The notes under the pieces were generated by a model. It was given only the letters and a program-made list of their open reading frames with translations. It ran no database searches and was not told the origin of the DNA. Positions 8,609 through 16,358 of a stretch of 44,017 bases of DNA are shown here, piece by piece. Each line of letters opens with the position of its first letter. Position 1 is the stretch's first letter. The DNA lies in assembly GCA_023387935.1 (NCBI GenBank), contig JAEWHG010000089.1, positions 1-44,017 of the forward strand, read 5' to 3'. This DNA comes from Bacillota bacterium. Its GTDB lineage: Bacteria; Bacillota; Clostridia; Peptostreptococcales; Natronincolaceae. The position numbers were made by a program, and so were the translations under genes.

Positions 8609-9433
8609 ATGAGTGATATTAAGATAAATATAAAAGTTGTTATTCTCTCTATTCTTATTGCTATATTAATGTATCCCAAAACCATAGTTTTTTTAATAAA
8701 TACTGGAAAAAACATTTATGTAGCCAAAACGCTGAGTACGAGTACTGTGCAGAATGATGAGACTAGTGTTAATATTGATAAAAATAAGGTTGTTTTTATG
8801 TTTGATGATGGTTGGGGAAGTGTTTACTCAGAAGGCTATGATATAATGAAAAAATATAATTTCAAAGGAACTATAGGAGTTATTCCTTCGCGAGTTAGTG
8901 AAAAAGAATATATGTCTTACAAGCAGCTTTCTGAATTATATTTAGATCGGTGGGACTTATTAAACCATTCTTACTCCCATAATGAAAATTTATATAGCGA
9001 TTCCGATAAACTTCTTTCAGATTTTAATAGAGCAAAGCAATGGATGGAAAATAGATATATAGGCAAGAGTAGTAATGTAATCGTGATGCCTTATGGAGAA
9101 ATAAATCCATATCTAATTGGGCAATTTAAAGAAGCTGGGTATCGTAATATTAGAACCTCTGATAATATTATTACATTGGATAAAACTAAGATTGAGTATT
9201 ATCCAATTACTACAATAAGCTTATTAACAGATGTAAGTGTAGAGAAAGTTAAAAATTTACTTTCGCAAATGCTTGGCCAACAAAAAACAATAATTTTTAT
9301 TTTGCATAAAATCGGAGATGAAGATGATTCTTTTGGAATGACATACAGTAAAGATAAGTTAGAGCAGATTATCCAGTTTATTCACAAGAATAGTAAGGAA
9401 TTTGAGGTAATAACTTATTCTCAATTATTTTAG
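8609..9433 (+). CDS. Polysaccharide deacetylase (NodB/CE4 family), membrane-anchored
   Basis: 274 aa with an N-terminal TM anchor (about residues 9-31), a short linker and a NodB domain. Motif 1 is FMFDDGW with D66/D67 (catalytic base and metal ligand). Motif 2 is NHSYSH with metal-binding H120 and H124. Later strands VIVMPYGEINPYLIGQFKEAGY and IIFILHKIG fit motifs 3 and 5. CE4 enzymes remove acetyl groups from N-acetylhexosamine polymers outside the membrane. As the last gene of the locus after GH16, GT2, VTC, DUF4956 and CotH, it suggests that the polymer contains N-acetylated or O-acetylated sugars, a PNAG-like logic. taggag directly touches the ATG, so gataggg (8596-8602) is the more useful SD. 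Confidence 0.85.
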   Translation: MSDIKINIKVVILSILIAILMYPKTIVFLINTGKNIYVAKTLSTSTVQNDETSVNIDKNKVVFMFDDGWGSVYSEGYDIMKKYNFKGTIGVIPSRVSEKEYMSYKQLSELYLDRWDLLNHSYSHNENLYSDSDKLLSDFNRAKQWMENRYIGKSSNVIVMPYGEINPYLIGQFKEAGYRNIRTSDNIITLDKTKIEYYPITTISLLTDVSVEKVKNLLSQMLGQQKTIIFILHKIGDEDDSFGMTYSKDKLEQIIQFIHKNSKEFEVITYSQLF

Positions 9434-9492
9434 TGTGTGTTTTAAGGAATTTGTAGATCGAGATCAGATAAGGTTATTCAATTATAGAAAAA

Positions 9493-9529
9493 AGGCAAGA
9501 AATAAAAGGAATAGGATTGTTTCTTGCCT
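9493..9529 (-). terminator. Rho-independent terminator of ychF
   Basis: Arms 9493-9502 and 9520-9529 (aggcaagaaa / tttcttgcct) are a 10-bp perfect stem. Read on the minus strand it is followed by a T run (complement of gaaaaa at 9487-9492). It lies directly 3' of ychF and separates it from the convergent deacetylase gene. Confidence 0.8.
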
Positions 9530-9536
9530 ATATGAT

Positions 9537-10631
9537 TTACACATTAAATCTAAATAAAATAACGTCTCCGTCTTTAACTACGTATTCTTTACCTTCAAGT
9601 CTTACAAGTCCTTTTTCCTTAGCAGCTGCATGACTACCATGTTCTACTAAATCTTTAAAAGCAACTACTTCAGCTCGGATAAAACCTCTTTCAAAGTCTG
9701 TATGAATTTTACCTGCTGCTCCAGGAGCTTTAGTGCCTTCCTTAATTGTCCAAGCTCTTACTTCCTTTGGACCTGCTGTTAAGTAACTAATAAGTCCTAA
9801 AAGAGAATAAGAAGCTTGTACTAAACGATCTAATCCGGACTCTTTTAATCCTAGCTCTTCTAAAAACATTTGTTTTTCGTCATCTTCTAGCTCGGCTATT
9901 TCTGCTTCAATTTTGGCACAAATAACAACGACTTCTGCATCTTCACCTTTAGCAAATTCTCTTAGCTTTTGTACATATGGATTATTTGCCCCATCTTCTG
10001 CAACTTCTTCTTCAGAAACATTTGCTACGTAAATAATAGGCTTTGTAGATAGTAAGTTAAAAGTTGTTAGCATTTCTGATTCATCTTCATCATATTCAAG
10101 GGCTCTAGCTGAAATTCCTTCTTCTAAAGCTGCAGCTACTTTTTTTAGAAGCTCAAGCTCTGGAGCTAAACTTTTATCACTTTTTAATAGTTTTTCCGTT
10201 TTTTGAATTCTTTTTTCAATTACTTCTAAGTCTGAAAAAATAAGCTCAAGGTTTATTGTTTCGATATCCCTTAAAGGATCTACATTGCCATCAACATGAG
10301 TGATATTTGAATCCTCAAAGCATCGAACGACATGAACAATAGAAGCTACTTCTCGAATATGAGATAAGAACTTATTTCCCAGACCTTCTCCCTTGCTTGC
10401 ACCTCTTACAAGACCTGCAATATCATAAAACTCAATTGCAGCTGGCAATACTCTTTCTGATTTATTCATATCTCTTAGAACATTTAATCTATAATCTGGT
10501 ACGGATACAACCCCAACATTAGGTTCTATCGTACAGAATGGATAGTTAGCAGATTCAGCTCCTGCTTGAGTGATTGCATTAAATAATGTACTTTTACCTA
10601 CGTTAGGCAAACCAACAATGCCTAGTTTCAT
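9537..10631 (-). CDS. ychF: Redox-regulated ATPase YchF (OLA1/Obg-family)
   Basis: 364 aa, the normal length for YchF. The P-loop GLPNVGKST starts at residue 7. The sequence AGAESANYPFCTIEPNVGVV is the invariant YchF switch region, DIAGLVRGASKGEGLGNKFL is G3, and the C-terminal TGS-like domain ends with KEYVVKDGDVILFRFNV. YchF hydrolyses ATP rather than GTP, binds ribosomes and has roles in translation and oxidative stress. It is the only gene on this strand and convergent with the polysaccharide locus, so it is an independent housekeeping unit with a sigma-A-type promoter at 10696-10724. Confidence 0.97.
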   Translation of the reverse strand: MKLGIVGLPNVGKSTLFNAITQAGAESANYPFCTIEPNVGVVSVPDYRLNVLRDMNKSERVLPAAIEFYDIAGLVRGASKGEGLGNKFLSHIREVASIVHVVRCFEDSNITHVDGNVDPLRDIETINLELIFSDLEVIEKRIQKTEKLLKSDKSLAPELELLKKVAAALEEGISARALEYDEDESEMLTTFNLLSTKPIIYVANVSEEEVAEDGANNPYVQKLREFAKGEDAEVVVICAKIEAEIAELEDDEKQMFLEELGLKESGLDRLVQASYSLLGLISYLTAGPKEVRAWTIKEGTKAPGAAGKIHTDFERGFIRAEVVAFKDLVEHGSHAAAKEKGLVRLEGKEYVVKDGDVILFRFNV

Positions 10632-10695
10632 TTAAATCTTCCTCTCTATATTTAAAATTTTAAAATTAGTTATCTTAAAAATACATACAAGTAAG

Positions 10696-10724
10696 ATTAT
10701 ACATTATTCTAGATTTGTTAGCAA
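10696..10724 (-). promoter_or_regulatory. Sigma-A-type promoter for ychF
   Basis: On the minus strand TTGCTA (10719-10724) and TATAAT (10696-10701) are separated by 17 bp. They lie 64 bp upstream of the ychF start. Confidence 0.7.
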
Positions 10725-10897
10725 TAAGCAATGATTCTATTAAATGTTAGTTTTGCAACTTTATATATATGAAAAAATTAAATTAGATATTTGAATTAAA
10801 AATACATAAATTCCCATGTTAATCTATAGAAAATAGTGAAAAAAATACTTAAATAAAATAAAGTTTAAAAGCAACAATATATATAGGAGGTGATATT

Positions 10898-11491
10898 TTG
10901 AAAAATAAAAATATATTATTAGTAGTGAGTATTATGCTTATGATATCAGTTTTTGCAATAGGATGTACTCCAGCTGAAAGACCGGTGCCTGAAACTACTC
11001 CAAATCAGCAGAATATGAATAACAATAACAGAACAACAACTGACAATACAGTACCAAGATCTAATGATACTACAAATGATACTACAAATAATACTACATT
11101 AGATAATAATAACATGAATACAAATGATAGAATGGATCAAACAAATGGAACAAACGGAGATCTATCTACAAGAGCTGATAAAATTGAGAATGCAGTTACA
11201 AAACTAGACGAGGTTAATAGTGCAACAGTAGTTATAACTGAAAATACTGCTTTGATTGGGATCAATATGACATCAGGTACAAAGGGAAGTTTAAATACAG
11301 AGATTAAGAAAAAAGTAGAAGATGCTGTTAAAAATGCAGATAAAGAAATTGATAGAGTTTCTGTAACTGCGGATCCAGACCTATTTACAAGAATAGAAAA
11401 TGTTGCTGAAGATATAGCAAGTGGTAAGCCTTTAAGCGGATTTGGACAGGAAATTGAAGAAATTATCAGAAGGATAACACCTGGTGCATAG
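10898..11491 (+). CDS. YhcN/YlaJ-family sporulation lipoprotein
   Basis: 197 aa starting at TTG with an excellent SD (aggaggtgat at 10885-10894). The signal peptide ends in the lipobox AIGC, so C23 is lipidated. A low-complexity Asn/Thr/Asp linker (about residues 30-90) is encoded partly by three 12-bp tandem units. The C-terminal domain (about 93-190) has the YhcN/YlaJ pattern: RADKIENAVTKLDEVNSATV, then a beta strand and VEDAVKNADKEIDRVSVTADPDLF. In Bacillus these lipoproteins are made in the forespore and affect spore outgrowth or structure. The precise role here is unknown. It is monocistronic, with its own terminator at 11497-11527. Confidence 0.88.
   Translation: MKNKNILLVVSIMLMISVFAIGCTPAERPVPETTPNQQNMNNNNRTTTDNTVPRSNDTTNDTTNNTTLDNNNMNTNDRMDQTNGTNGDLSTRADKIENAVTKLDEVNSATVVITENTALIGINMTSGTKGSLNTEIKKKVEDAVKNADKEIDRVSVTADPDLFTRIENVAEDIASGKPLSGFGQEIEEIIRRITPGA
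11063..11098 (+). repeat. Three tandem 12-bp units encoding Asn-Asp/Asn-Thr-Thr
   Basis: aatgatactaca occurs twice (11063-11074, 11075-11086), followed by aataatactaca (11087-11098). The unit length keeps the frame and forms part of the lipoprotein linker. Confidence 0.85.
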
Positions 11492-11496
11492 AATCA

Positions 11497-11527
11497 AATA
11501 AAGACGAAGTAGTTCTTCGTCTTTATT
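11497..11527 (+). terminator. Rho-independent terminator of the YhcN/YlaJ gene
   Basis: 13-bp perfect stem 11497-11509 / 11515-11527 (aataaagacgaag / cttcgtctttatt), loop tagtt. Element 1 copy A begins four bases later. Confidence 0.8.
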
Positions 11528-11530
11528 AAT

Positions 11531-11612
11531 TTATTTTGAGCACTTGAAATTGTGAGTAAAGCTTAGAATTGAGTGCAACATAAAGTTTGTGAGTAAAAAC
11601 GAACAAATTTTA
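11531..11612 (+). repeat. Dispersed element 1, copy A (82 bp)
   Basis: Begins ttattttgagcacttgaaat and ends gaacaaattttat. It matches copy B (15711) at about 74 of 82 positions without gaps. It contains two potential hairpins: gcact...agtgc plus aatt...ttagaatt (11540-11576), and aaagtttgt / acaaatttt with one G-U pair (11582-11611). It lies directly behind a terminator and extends into the yfmF leader. Confidence 0.85.
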
Positions 11613-11641
11613 TGTTGTATACAATGTTAGGAGGCATAGTA

Positions 11642-12907
11642 ATGAAGGATTTTAAAAGTGAAGAAATAAAAGATAATATTTATCTACATACTATAAAAGA
11701 TGATAAGTTTAAAACTAATTTAATTAATTTTTATTTTAAAAGGCCTTTAGATAGAAAAGAGGTTACATATAATGCGCTTTTGCCAATGGTTCTTCAAAGA
11801 GGTACGAATACATATCCAACTTCTAAGGAATTGTCTAAGAAGCTAGAGGATTTATATGGTGCATATGTATCAGGTGATACTACTAAAAAAGGTGAAATGC
11901 AAATTATAAGATTTTCTATGTCTATTGTAGATGAAACGTTTTTATTAGATGAAGGAATTCTCCGCGAAGGAATAAATCTTATGAATAATATTCTAACAAA
12001 TCCTATTTTAGAGGAGGATCGCTTCCTAAAAAAATACGTAGAACAAGAAAAAGAGAATCTAAAAACTCGAATAAATAATCGTATAAACGATAAAATGAAA
12101 TATGCAGTAGATAGATGTATTGAAATTATGTGTGAGGATGAAAAATATAGTATTTATGAATACGGAAATATAGATGATTTAGATAAAATAACGCCTATAG
12201 ATTTATATAGCCACTACAAAAAAATTATTTCCTCTAGCCCTTTAGATATTATTGCTGTAGGGAATATGAATCATAATAATTTAAAAGAAATTTTTTTGAA
12301 TGAATTAGAAATAAATATGAATAGCGCTGATCATCTGGAAAATAAAATAGAGGAAGTAACTCCTTTCGCAATAAAAGAAGTAAAAGAAACGATGGACATA
12401 AGCCAAGGAAAGCTTACGTTGGGATACAGAACAAATATATTCCACAACAATAAGCTGTACCCTGCTTTAATGCTGTATTCTAGCATATTAGGTGGAGGTG
12501 CTCATTCTAAACTTTTCATTAAGGTAAGAGAAGAGGAGAGCCTTTGTTATTATGTTTTTTCAAAGGTTGAAAAATATAAAGGGATCATGTTAATTAGCAG
12601 TGGTATAGAAATAGAGAATTTTGAGATAGCAAAGAGTGTAATCGATGATCAAGTAATTGAAATGAGAAAAGGAAATATAACAGAACAAGAAATAAATTAC
12701 GGAAAAAAATCTATTATTAACTCAATAAGAGAATTTAAAGATAGCTCAGATAGCTTATCAGAATATGTTTATGGTCAATTATTCAGTAATAATATTGAAT
12801 CTATGGAAGAATTGATTGCAAAAATACAATCGGTTTCAAAAGATGAAATCATAGAAGTTGCAAAAAAAATAAAATTAGATACGGTTTATTTTCTTACAAA
12901 GGAATAG
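11642..12907 (+). CDS. yfmF: M16-family EF-P modification-associated protein YfmF (non-catalytic subunit)
   Basis: 421 aa of the insulinase-like M16 fold (B. subtilis ymfF type). The N-terminal half has the M16 architecture (LLPMVLQRGTNTYPTSKELS, ENLKTRINNRINDKMKYAVDR), but the zinc motif HxxEH is absent, as expected for the inactive partner. The C-terminal M16 domain contains LGGGAHSKLFIKVREEESLCYYV, the substrate-binding Arg-rich loop. ATG 11642 is preferred: ttaggagg (11628-11635) is correctly spaced. The in-frame ATG at 11612 would start inside the end of repeat element 1 and has no SD. In Bacillus YmfF and YmfH are needed for 5-aminopentanol modification of elongation factor P. It is followed 16 nt later by yfmH. 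Confidence 0.9.
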   Translation: MKDFKSEEIKDNIYLHTIKDDKFKTNLINFYFKRPLDRKEVTYNALLPMVLQRGTNTYPTSKELSKKLEDLYGAYVSGDTTKKGEMQIIRFSMSIVDETFLLDEGILREGINLMNNILTNPILEEDRFLKKYVEQEKENLKTRINNRINDKMKYAVDRCIEIMCEDEKYSIYEYGNIDDLDKITPIDLYSHYKKIISSSPLDIIAVGNMNHNNLKEIFLNELEINMNSADHLENKIEEVTPFAIKEVKETMDISQGKLTLGYRTNIFHNNKLYPALMLYSSILGGGAHSKLFIKVREEESLCYYVFSKVEKYKGIMLISSGIEIENFEIAKSVIDDQVIEMRKGNITEQEINYGKKSIINSIREFKDSSDSLSEYVYGQLFSNNIESMEELIAKIQSVSKDEIIEVAKKIKLDTVYFLTKE

Positions 12908-12923
12908 TAAGGAGTGATATATT

Positions 12924-14213
12924 ATGGAAACTATGGAACCTAGAGGAAATTTAATTAAAGAAATAGTTTATGAAAAAAAATTAAAAAATGGATTGAAAGT
13001 ATTTTATATGCCTAAAAAAGGATATACGAAGCAATATGCTATGTTTGCAACGAACTTTGGCTCTAATGACTTAAAGTTTAAAACAAGTGAAGAAAATACT
13101 GCTTATGCGGTTCCAGAAGGCATTGCCCATTTTTTAGAGCATAAAATGTTTGAAGAGCCTGAGGGAAATGCTTTTGATAAGTTTGGAGCTAGGGGTGCTA
13201 ATGTAAATGCATATACGAACTTTAATATTACAGCATATTATTTTACCTCAACAGAACATTTCTATGAAAACTTACAGGACTTAATTGACTTTGTTCAGTC
13301 CCCATATTTTACTGAAGAAAATGTAGAAAAAGAAAAGGGTATTATTGCGCAAGAGATTAAAATGTATGGTGATAATCCGGAGTGGAAAGTGTACTTTAAT
13401 TTACTTAGCTCTATGTATAGTCAACATCCTGTAAAAAACGAAATCGCAGGTACTGTAAAAAGTATCTATACAATTACAAAGGAAGATTTATATACATGCT
13501 ATAACACTTTCTATCATCCTAGTAATATGGCTGTATTTGTAGTTGGAGATTTAGATAAAGATAAAGTTTTTCAAACTATTGAAAAATATTTTGAAGATAA
13601 CTCTAAAAACACAGAAATAATTGAGATTGAGCGATATTATCCCGAAGAAAGCATTGCAGTTAAGAATTCATTAATAGAAGAATCAATGTCTGTATCAATA
13701 CCTCTATTCTATATCGGATATAAAGATATAGATTTGAATTTACGTGGACGAAAACTTTTGGAAAAAGAAGTGGAATTGCGGCTGTTAGTAGATATTTTGT
13801 TTGGAAAAAGTTCGGAATTATTTGAAATATTATATGATAAAGGGTTAATTAATGACTCTTTTGGTGGAGAGTATTCTGGTGGTGTAAATTATGGACATCT
13901 TATGATTGGTGGGGAATCTAAAGATCCTAAAGAGGTACTAAAGATCATTAATTCGTATATAGATGAAAAAATATTGAATGGTCTTAACGAAGATGATTTT
14001 CGGCGGATACAAAAAAAACAGCTGGGGGAAAATATTAGTTATTTTAATTCTATAGAATTTATAGGAAGCTCTTTTATATCCTATTTGTTCAAGGATATAA
14101 ACTTTATTGAATATGTAGATGTTTTGAAAGAAACTACTTTCAAGAAGGTTGAAGATCGGTTTAAAAATTACTTTTTAAAGGAAAGACAGGTTTTATCCAT
14201 AATAAAATCTTAG
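12924..14213 (+). CDS. yfmH: M16-family EF-P modification-associated protease YfmH
   Basis: 429 aa M16 metallopeptidase (B. subtilis ymfH type). It has the complete inverted zinc motif HFLEH (in GIAHFLEHKMFEEPEGNAFD) and the downstream third ligand region EKGIIAQEIKMYGDNP. It is the catalytic partner of the preceding YfmF, and M16 bacterial enzymes work as such active/inactive pairs. The role in post-translational modification of EF-P follows from Bacillus genetics; the peptide substrate is not known. The SD aaggagtgat (12908-12917) precedes the ATG, and the short gap after yfmF implies a single transcript. Confidence 0.92.
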   Translation: METMEPRGNLIKEIVYEKKLKNGLKVFYMPKKGYTKQYAMFATNFGSNDLKFKTSEENTAYAVPEGIAHFLEHKMFEEPEGNAFDKFGARGANVNAYTNFNITAYYFTSTEHFYENLQDLIDFVQSPYFTEENVEKEKGIIAQEIKMYGDNPEWKVYFNLLSSMYSQHPVKNEIAGTVKSIYTITKEDLYTCYNTFYHPSNMAVFVVGDLDKDKVFQTIEKYFEDNSKNTEIIEIERYYPEESIAVKNSLIEESMSVSIPLFYIGYKDIDLNLRGRKLLEKEVELRLLVDILFGKSSELFEILYDKGLINDSFGGEYSGGVNYGHLMIGGESKDPKEVLKIINSYIDEKILNGLNEDDFRRIQKKQLGENISYFNSIEFIGSSFISYLFKDINFIEYVDVLKETTFKKVEDRFKNYFLKERQVLSIIKS

Positions 14214-14387
14214 ATTTTATATTTAGAAATTAGATAAATCAACGTAATATATTCAATGGATGTTAATTTAAATCATTAAGTATAAACTGAAAATATTATG
14301 GATGGACTTTTAAATATCCTCTAAATGTATTATAATCTACTATATGCTTTTAAAAAGAAAAGTAGTAATTATGAGAGAGGTGTTTTA

Positions 14388-15122
14388 ATGGATCCAATAG
14401 CTTTTACAATTTTTGGTGTAGACATTGCTTGGTATGGAATACTGATATCTTGTGGTATATTATTTGGAATTGCAGTAGCTACATATCGTGCTAAAAAAGA
14501 AGGATTATATAGTGATGTTATAGTAGATTTGGCTCTTTTAGCTGTACCTGCAGCTATTGTTGGAGCTAGGGCGTATTATGTAATATTTAGTTGGGATTAT
14601 TACAGTAAAAATATAAACCAGATTTTAAATATAAGACAGGGTGGATTAGCTATACACGGTGGTATAATAGCTGGTGTATTTGTTGGATACTTATTTTGTA
14701 GATATAAAAAGATTGATTTTTGGACTTTAGCAGATGTAGTTGCGCCCAGTATTATACTAGGTCAAGCAATTGGAAGATGGGGTAATTTTGCTAATCAAGA
14801 AGCTCATGGTGGACCTACAGATCTACCTTGGGGCATTGTAATTGATGGTGTTAAAGTACATCCCACCTTTTTATATGAATCAATTTGGAATTTTGGAGTA
14901 TTTTGTTTTTTATTATACTATTCTAAAAAGAAAAAATACAATGGTCAAATTTTCATACTTTATATAATTTTGTATTCCATTGCTAGATTTTTCATAGAAG
15001 GGTTAAGAACAGATAGTTTGATGTTTGGACCTTTTAGGGTGGCGCAATTAATAAGCATTGGAAGTATCTTAGGTGCACTTATAATAGGTTCAGTTTTAAG
15101 AAAAAAGAAAAAAATATATTAA
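14388..15122 (+). CDS. lgt: Prolipoprotein diacylglyceryl transferase
   Basis: 244 aa, seven TM segments. Lgt transfers diacylglyceryl from phosphatidylglycerol to the lipobox Cys of prolipoproteins in the membrane. The signature GQAIGRWGNFANQEAHGG is intact, and AIHGGIIAG carries the essential His-Gly-Gly. The C-terminal FFIEGLRTDSLMFGPFRVAQ is also typical. ATG 14388 has gagaggtg (14375-14382) upstream and gives the canonical N-terminus MDPIAFTIFGVDIAWYGI. An in-frame ATG at 14325 would add 21 non-conserved residues. The YhcN/YlaJ protein upstream is one likely client. A TATAAT at 14331-14336 may be part of its promoter. Confidence 0.96.
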   Translation: MDPIAFTIFGVDIAWYGILISCGILFGIAVATYRAKKEGLYSDVIVDLALLAVPAAIVGARAYYVIFSWDYYSKNINQILNIRQGGLAIHGGIIAGVFVGYLFCRYKKIDFWTLADVVAPSIILGQAIGRWGNFANQEAHGGPTDLPWGIVIDGVKVHPTFLYESIWNFGVFCFLLYYSKKKKYNGQIFILYIILYSIARFFIEGLRTDSLMFGPFRVAQLISIGSILGALIIGSVLRKKKKIY

Positions 15123-15279
15123 TATGTCAAATGAATGCATTTAAACCTTTAGAAAAACAAAAATGCGATATTAAAATACAAAATTTTTTAAAAAACTAGA
15201 TTTAAAGAATTTAATAGAGATTTTAAGAGGAAAAAACAGAAAATATGGATAATATTGATAAAAATTACCCTAAATTCAT

Positions 15280-15308
15280 TTGACAAATTTTGATTATTTA
15301 AATACTAT
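15280..15308 (+). promoter_or_regulatory. Sigma-A-type promoter for the Spo0E-like gene
   Basis: Perfect -35 TTGACA (15280-15285), 17-bp spacer, -10 TACTAT (15303-15308). The Spo0E-like start is 64 bp downstream. Confidence 0.65.
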
Positions 15309-15371
15309 TTAAACATGCTAGTTCTTTATGCAAATATCGAAACTTTGAGAAAGGGTAATTGGGGTGAACAA

Positions 15372-15515
15372 ATGTTAAAAAATGAGATTGAACAATTACG
15401 GGGAAAATTAAACGAAATGATTTCAAAAAAAGAAAATGATCAGTTAATATATGATTTAAGTATTCAATTAGACGAATTGATCGTTAATTATTATAAAGAG
15501 ATCGGAATGAGATAA
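15372..15515 (+). CDS. Spo0E-like aspartyl-phosphate phosphatase
   Basis: A 47-aa protein, the usual size of Spo0E/YnzD/YisI-type phosphatases, predicted as a two-helix hairpin: MLKNEIEQLRGKLNEMI and then the signature region LSIQLDELIVNYYK, matching the family core S-x-x-L-D-x-L-I. Known members dephosphorylate Spo0A~P directly and so delay sporulation. The start at ATG 15372 is supported by ggggtg (15360-15365). An in-frame ATG at 15315 would add 19 unrelated residues and is too close to the promoter. It has its own promoter (15280) and terminator (15647), so it is a monocistronic checkpoint gene just ahead of the division cluster. Confidence 0.82.
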   Translation: MLKNEIEQLRGKLNEMISKKENDQLIYDLSIQLDELIVNYYKEIGMR

Positions 15516-15646
15516 ACTAAGTTACAAAAGTAACTAGTTATTAGCTTGAACACTTTCTATACAGAATTAATTATACTAAGAGCTTAGATAATTAATTACA
15601 CAATTTTAAAGAGAAGTTATACTAATAAAATTAGATAACTATACGA

Positions 15647-15674
15647 AACTGCCACTTAAAGGGCAGTTTTTTTT
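15647..15674 (+). terminator. Rho-independent terminator of the Spo0E-like gene
   Basis: Stem aaactgcc (15647-15654) / ggcagttt (15662-15669), loop acttaaa(g), followed by a run of T to 15674. Confidence 0.85.
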
Positions 15675-15710
15675 ATGGACAGCAAAGTAGTCCTTCAGCA
15701 CTAATTTTTA

Positions 15711-15792
15711 TTATTTTGAGCACTTGAAATTCTAAGTAAAGCTTAGAATTGAGTGCGACACAAAGTTTGTGAATGCAAAGGAACAAATTTTT
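15711..15792 (+). repeat. Dispersed element 1, copy B (82 bp)
   Basis: Same 82-bp layout as copies A and C. Hairpin 1: 15720-15725 with 15751-15756, and 15728-15736 with 15742-15750 (9 bp, loop taaag), with a 2-nt bulge. Hairpin 2: aaagtttgt (15762-15770) with acaaatttt, one G-U. It lies between the Spo0E-like terminator and the mraZ operator; the rest of this 390-bp gap is AT-rich without an ORF. Confidence 0.85.
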
Positions 15793-15850
15793 TTGTAATT
15801 AAATTTAAAATAGAGAAGGATTTTAAGAAAAATAATAGAATTAGTATGTA

Positions 15851-15880
15851 AAAGTGGAGCAAAGTGGTATGAAGTGGGTT
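15851..15880 (+). promoter_or_regulatory. MraZ operator: three 10-bp direct repeats
   Basis: aaagtgg at 15851-15857, aaagtgg at 15861-15867 and gaagtgg(g) at 15871-15878 repeat at exactly 10 bp, one helical turn. Family knowledge: MraZ binds arrays of such GTGG/TGGG-containing repeats upstream of its own gene and represses the dcw operon. Their place about 25-55 bp before mraZ fits autoregulation. A possible -10 TAGAAT (15836-15841) lies just upstream, with no clear -35. Confidence 0.75.
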
Positions 15881-15905
15881 AAAAACCCATGGAGGTGGGA
15901 TGAAA

Positions 15906-16337
15906 ATGTTTATTGGGGAATATGGACACTCTGTTGATACAAAAGGAAGAGTGAGTATACCAGCAAAATTTAGAGAAGAATTAGGAGAACGTTTCATCCT
16001 CACAAAGGGACTGGATAATTGCTTATTCATTTACTCCATGGATGAATGGAGTATTCTAGAAAATAAATTAAAACAGTTACCATTAACCAATAGAGATGCA
16101 AGGGCTTTTGTTAGATTCTTTTTTTCGGGAGCAACTGAATGTGAATTGGATACGCAGGGAAGAATAAGGATTCCTACTAATTTAAGAGAACACGCCATCT
16201 TAGAAAAAGAAGCTGTAATCATAGGTGTAGGTACGAGAATAGAAATTTGGAGTAATATAGAGTGGCAAAAATACAACAGTGACGATAATTTGAGCTATGA
16301 TGAAATAGCAAGCAAAATGGCTGAACTAGGCATTTAA
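15906..16337 (+). CDS. mraZ: Transcriptional regulator MraZ
   Basis: 143 aa, the standard Firmicutes length. It has two SpoVT/AbrB-like swapped-hairpin domains: MFIGEYGHSVDTKGRVSIPA near residue 1 and ATECELDTQGRIRIPTNLRE near residue 78, each with the conserved DxxGR core that contacts DNA. MraZ forms octameric rings binding tandem repeats upstream of itself; such repeats are at 15851-15880. ATG 15906 is preferred over ATG 15900 because ggaggtgg (15891-15898) is then well spaced and the N-terminus MFIGEY is canonical. It is the first gene of the dcw cluster; rsmH follows 21 nt after. Confidence 0.96.
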   Translation: MFIGEYGHSVDTKGRVSIPAKFREELGERFILTKGLDNCLFIYSMDEWSILENKLKQLPLTNRDARAFVRFFFSGATECELDTQGRIRIPTNLREHAILEKEAVIIGVGTRIEIWSNIEWQKYNSDDNLSYDEIASKMAELGI

Positions 16338-16358
16338 AATATAGATGAAGGTGATAAA

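Noticed and set aside
11531..11612. Repeat elements as a CRISPR array or insertion sequence
   Set aside because: Copies are kilobases apart, not regularly spaced, and no transposase or cas gene is present.
14325..14387. N-terminal extension of lgt from an earlier ATG
   Set aside because: 21 extra residues unlike any Lgt; the SD and canonical N-terminus support 14388.
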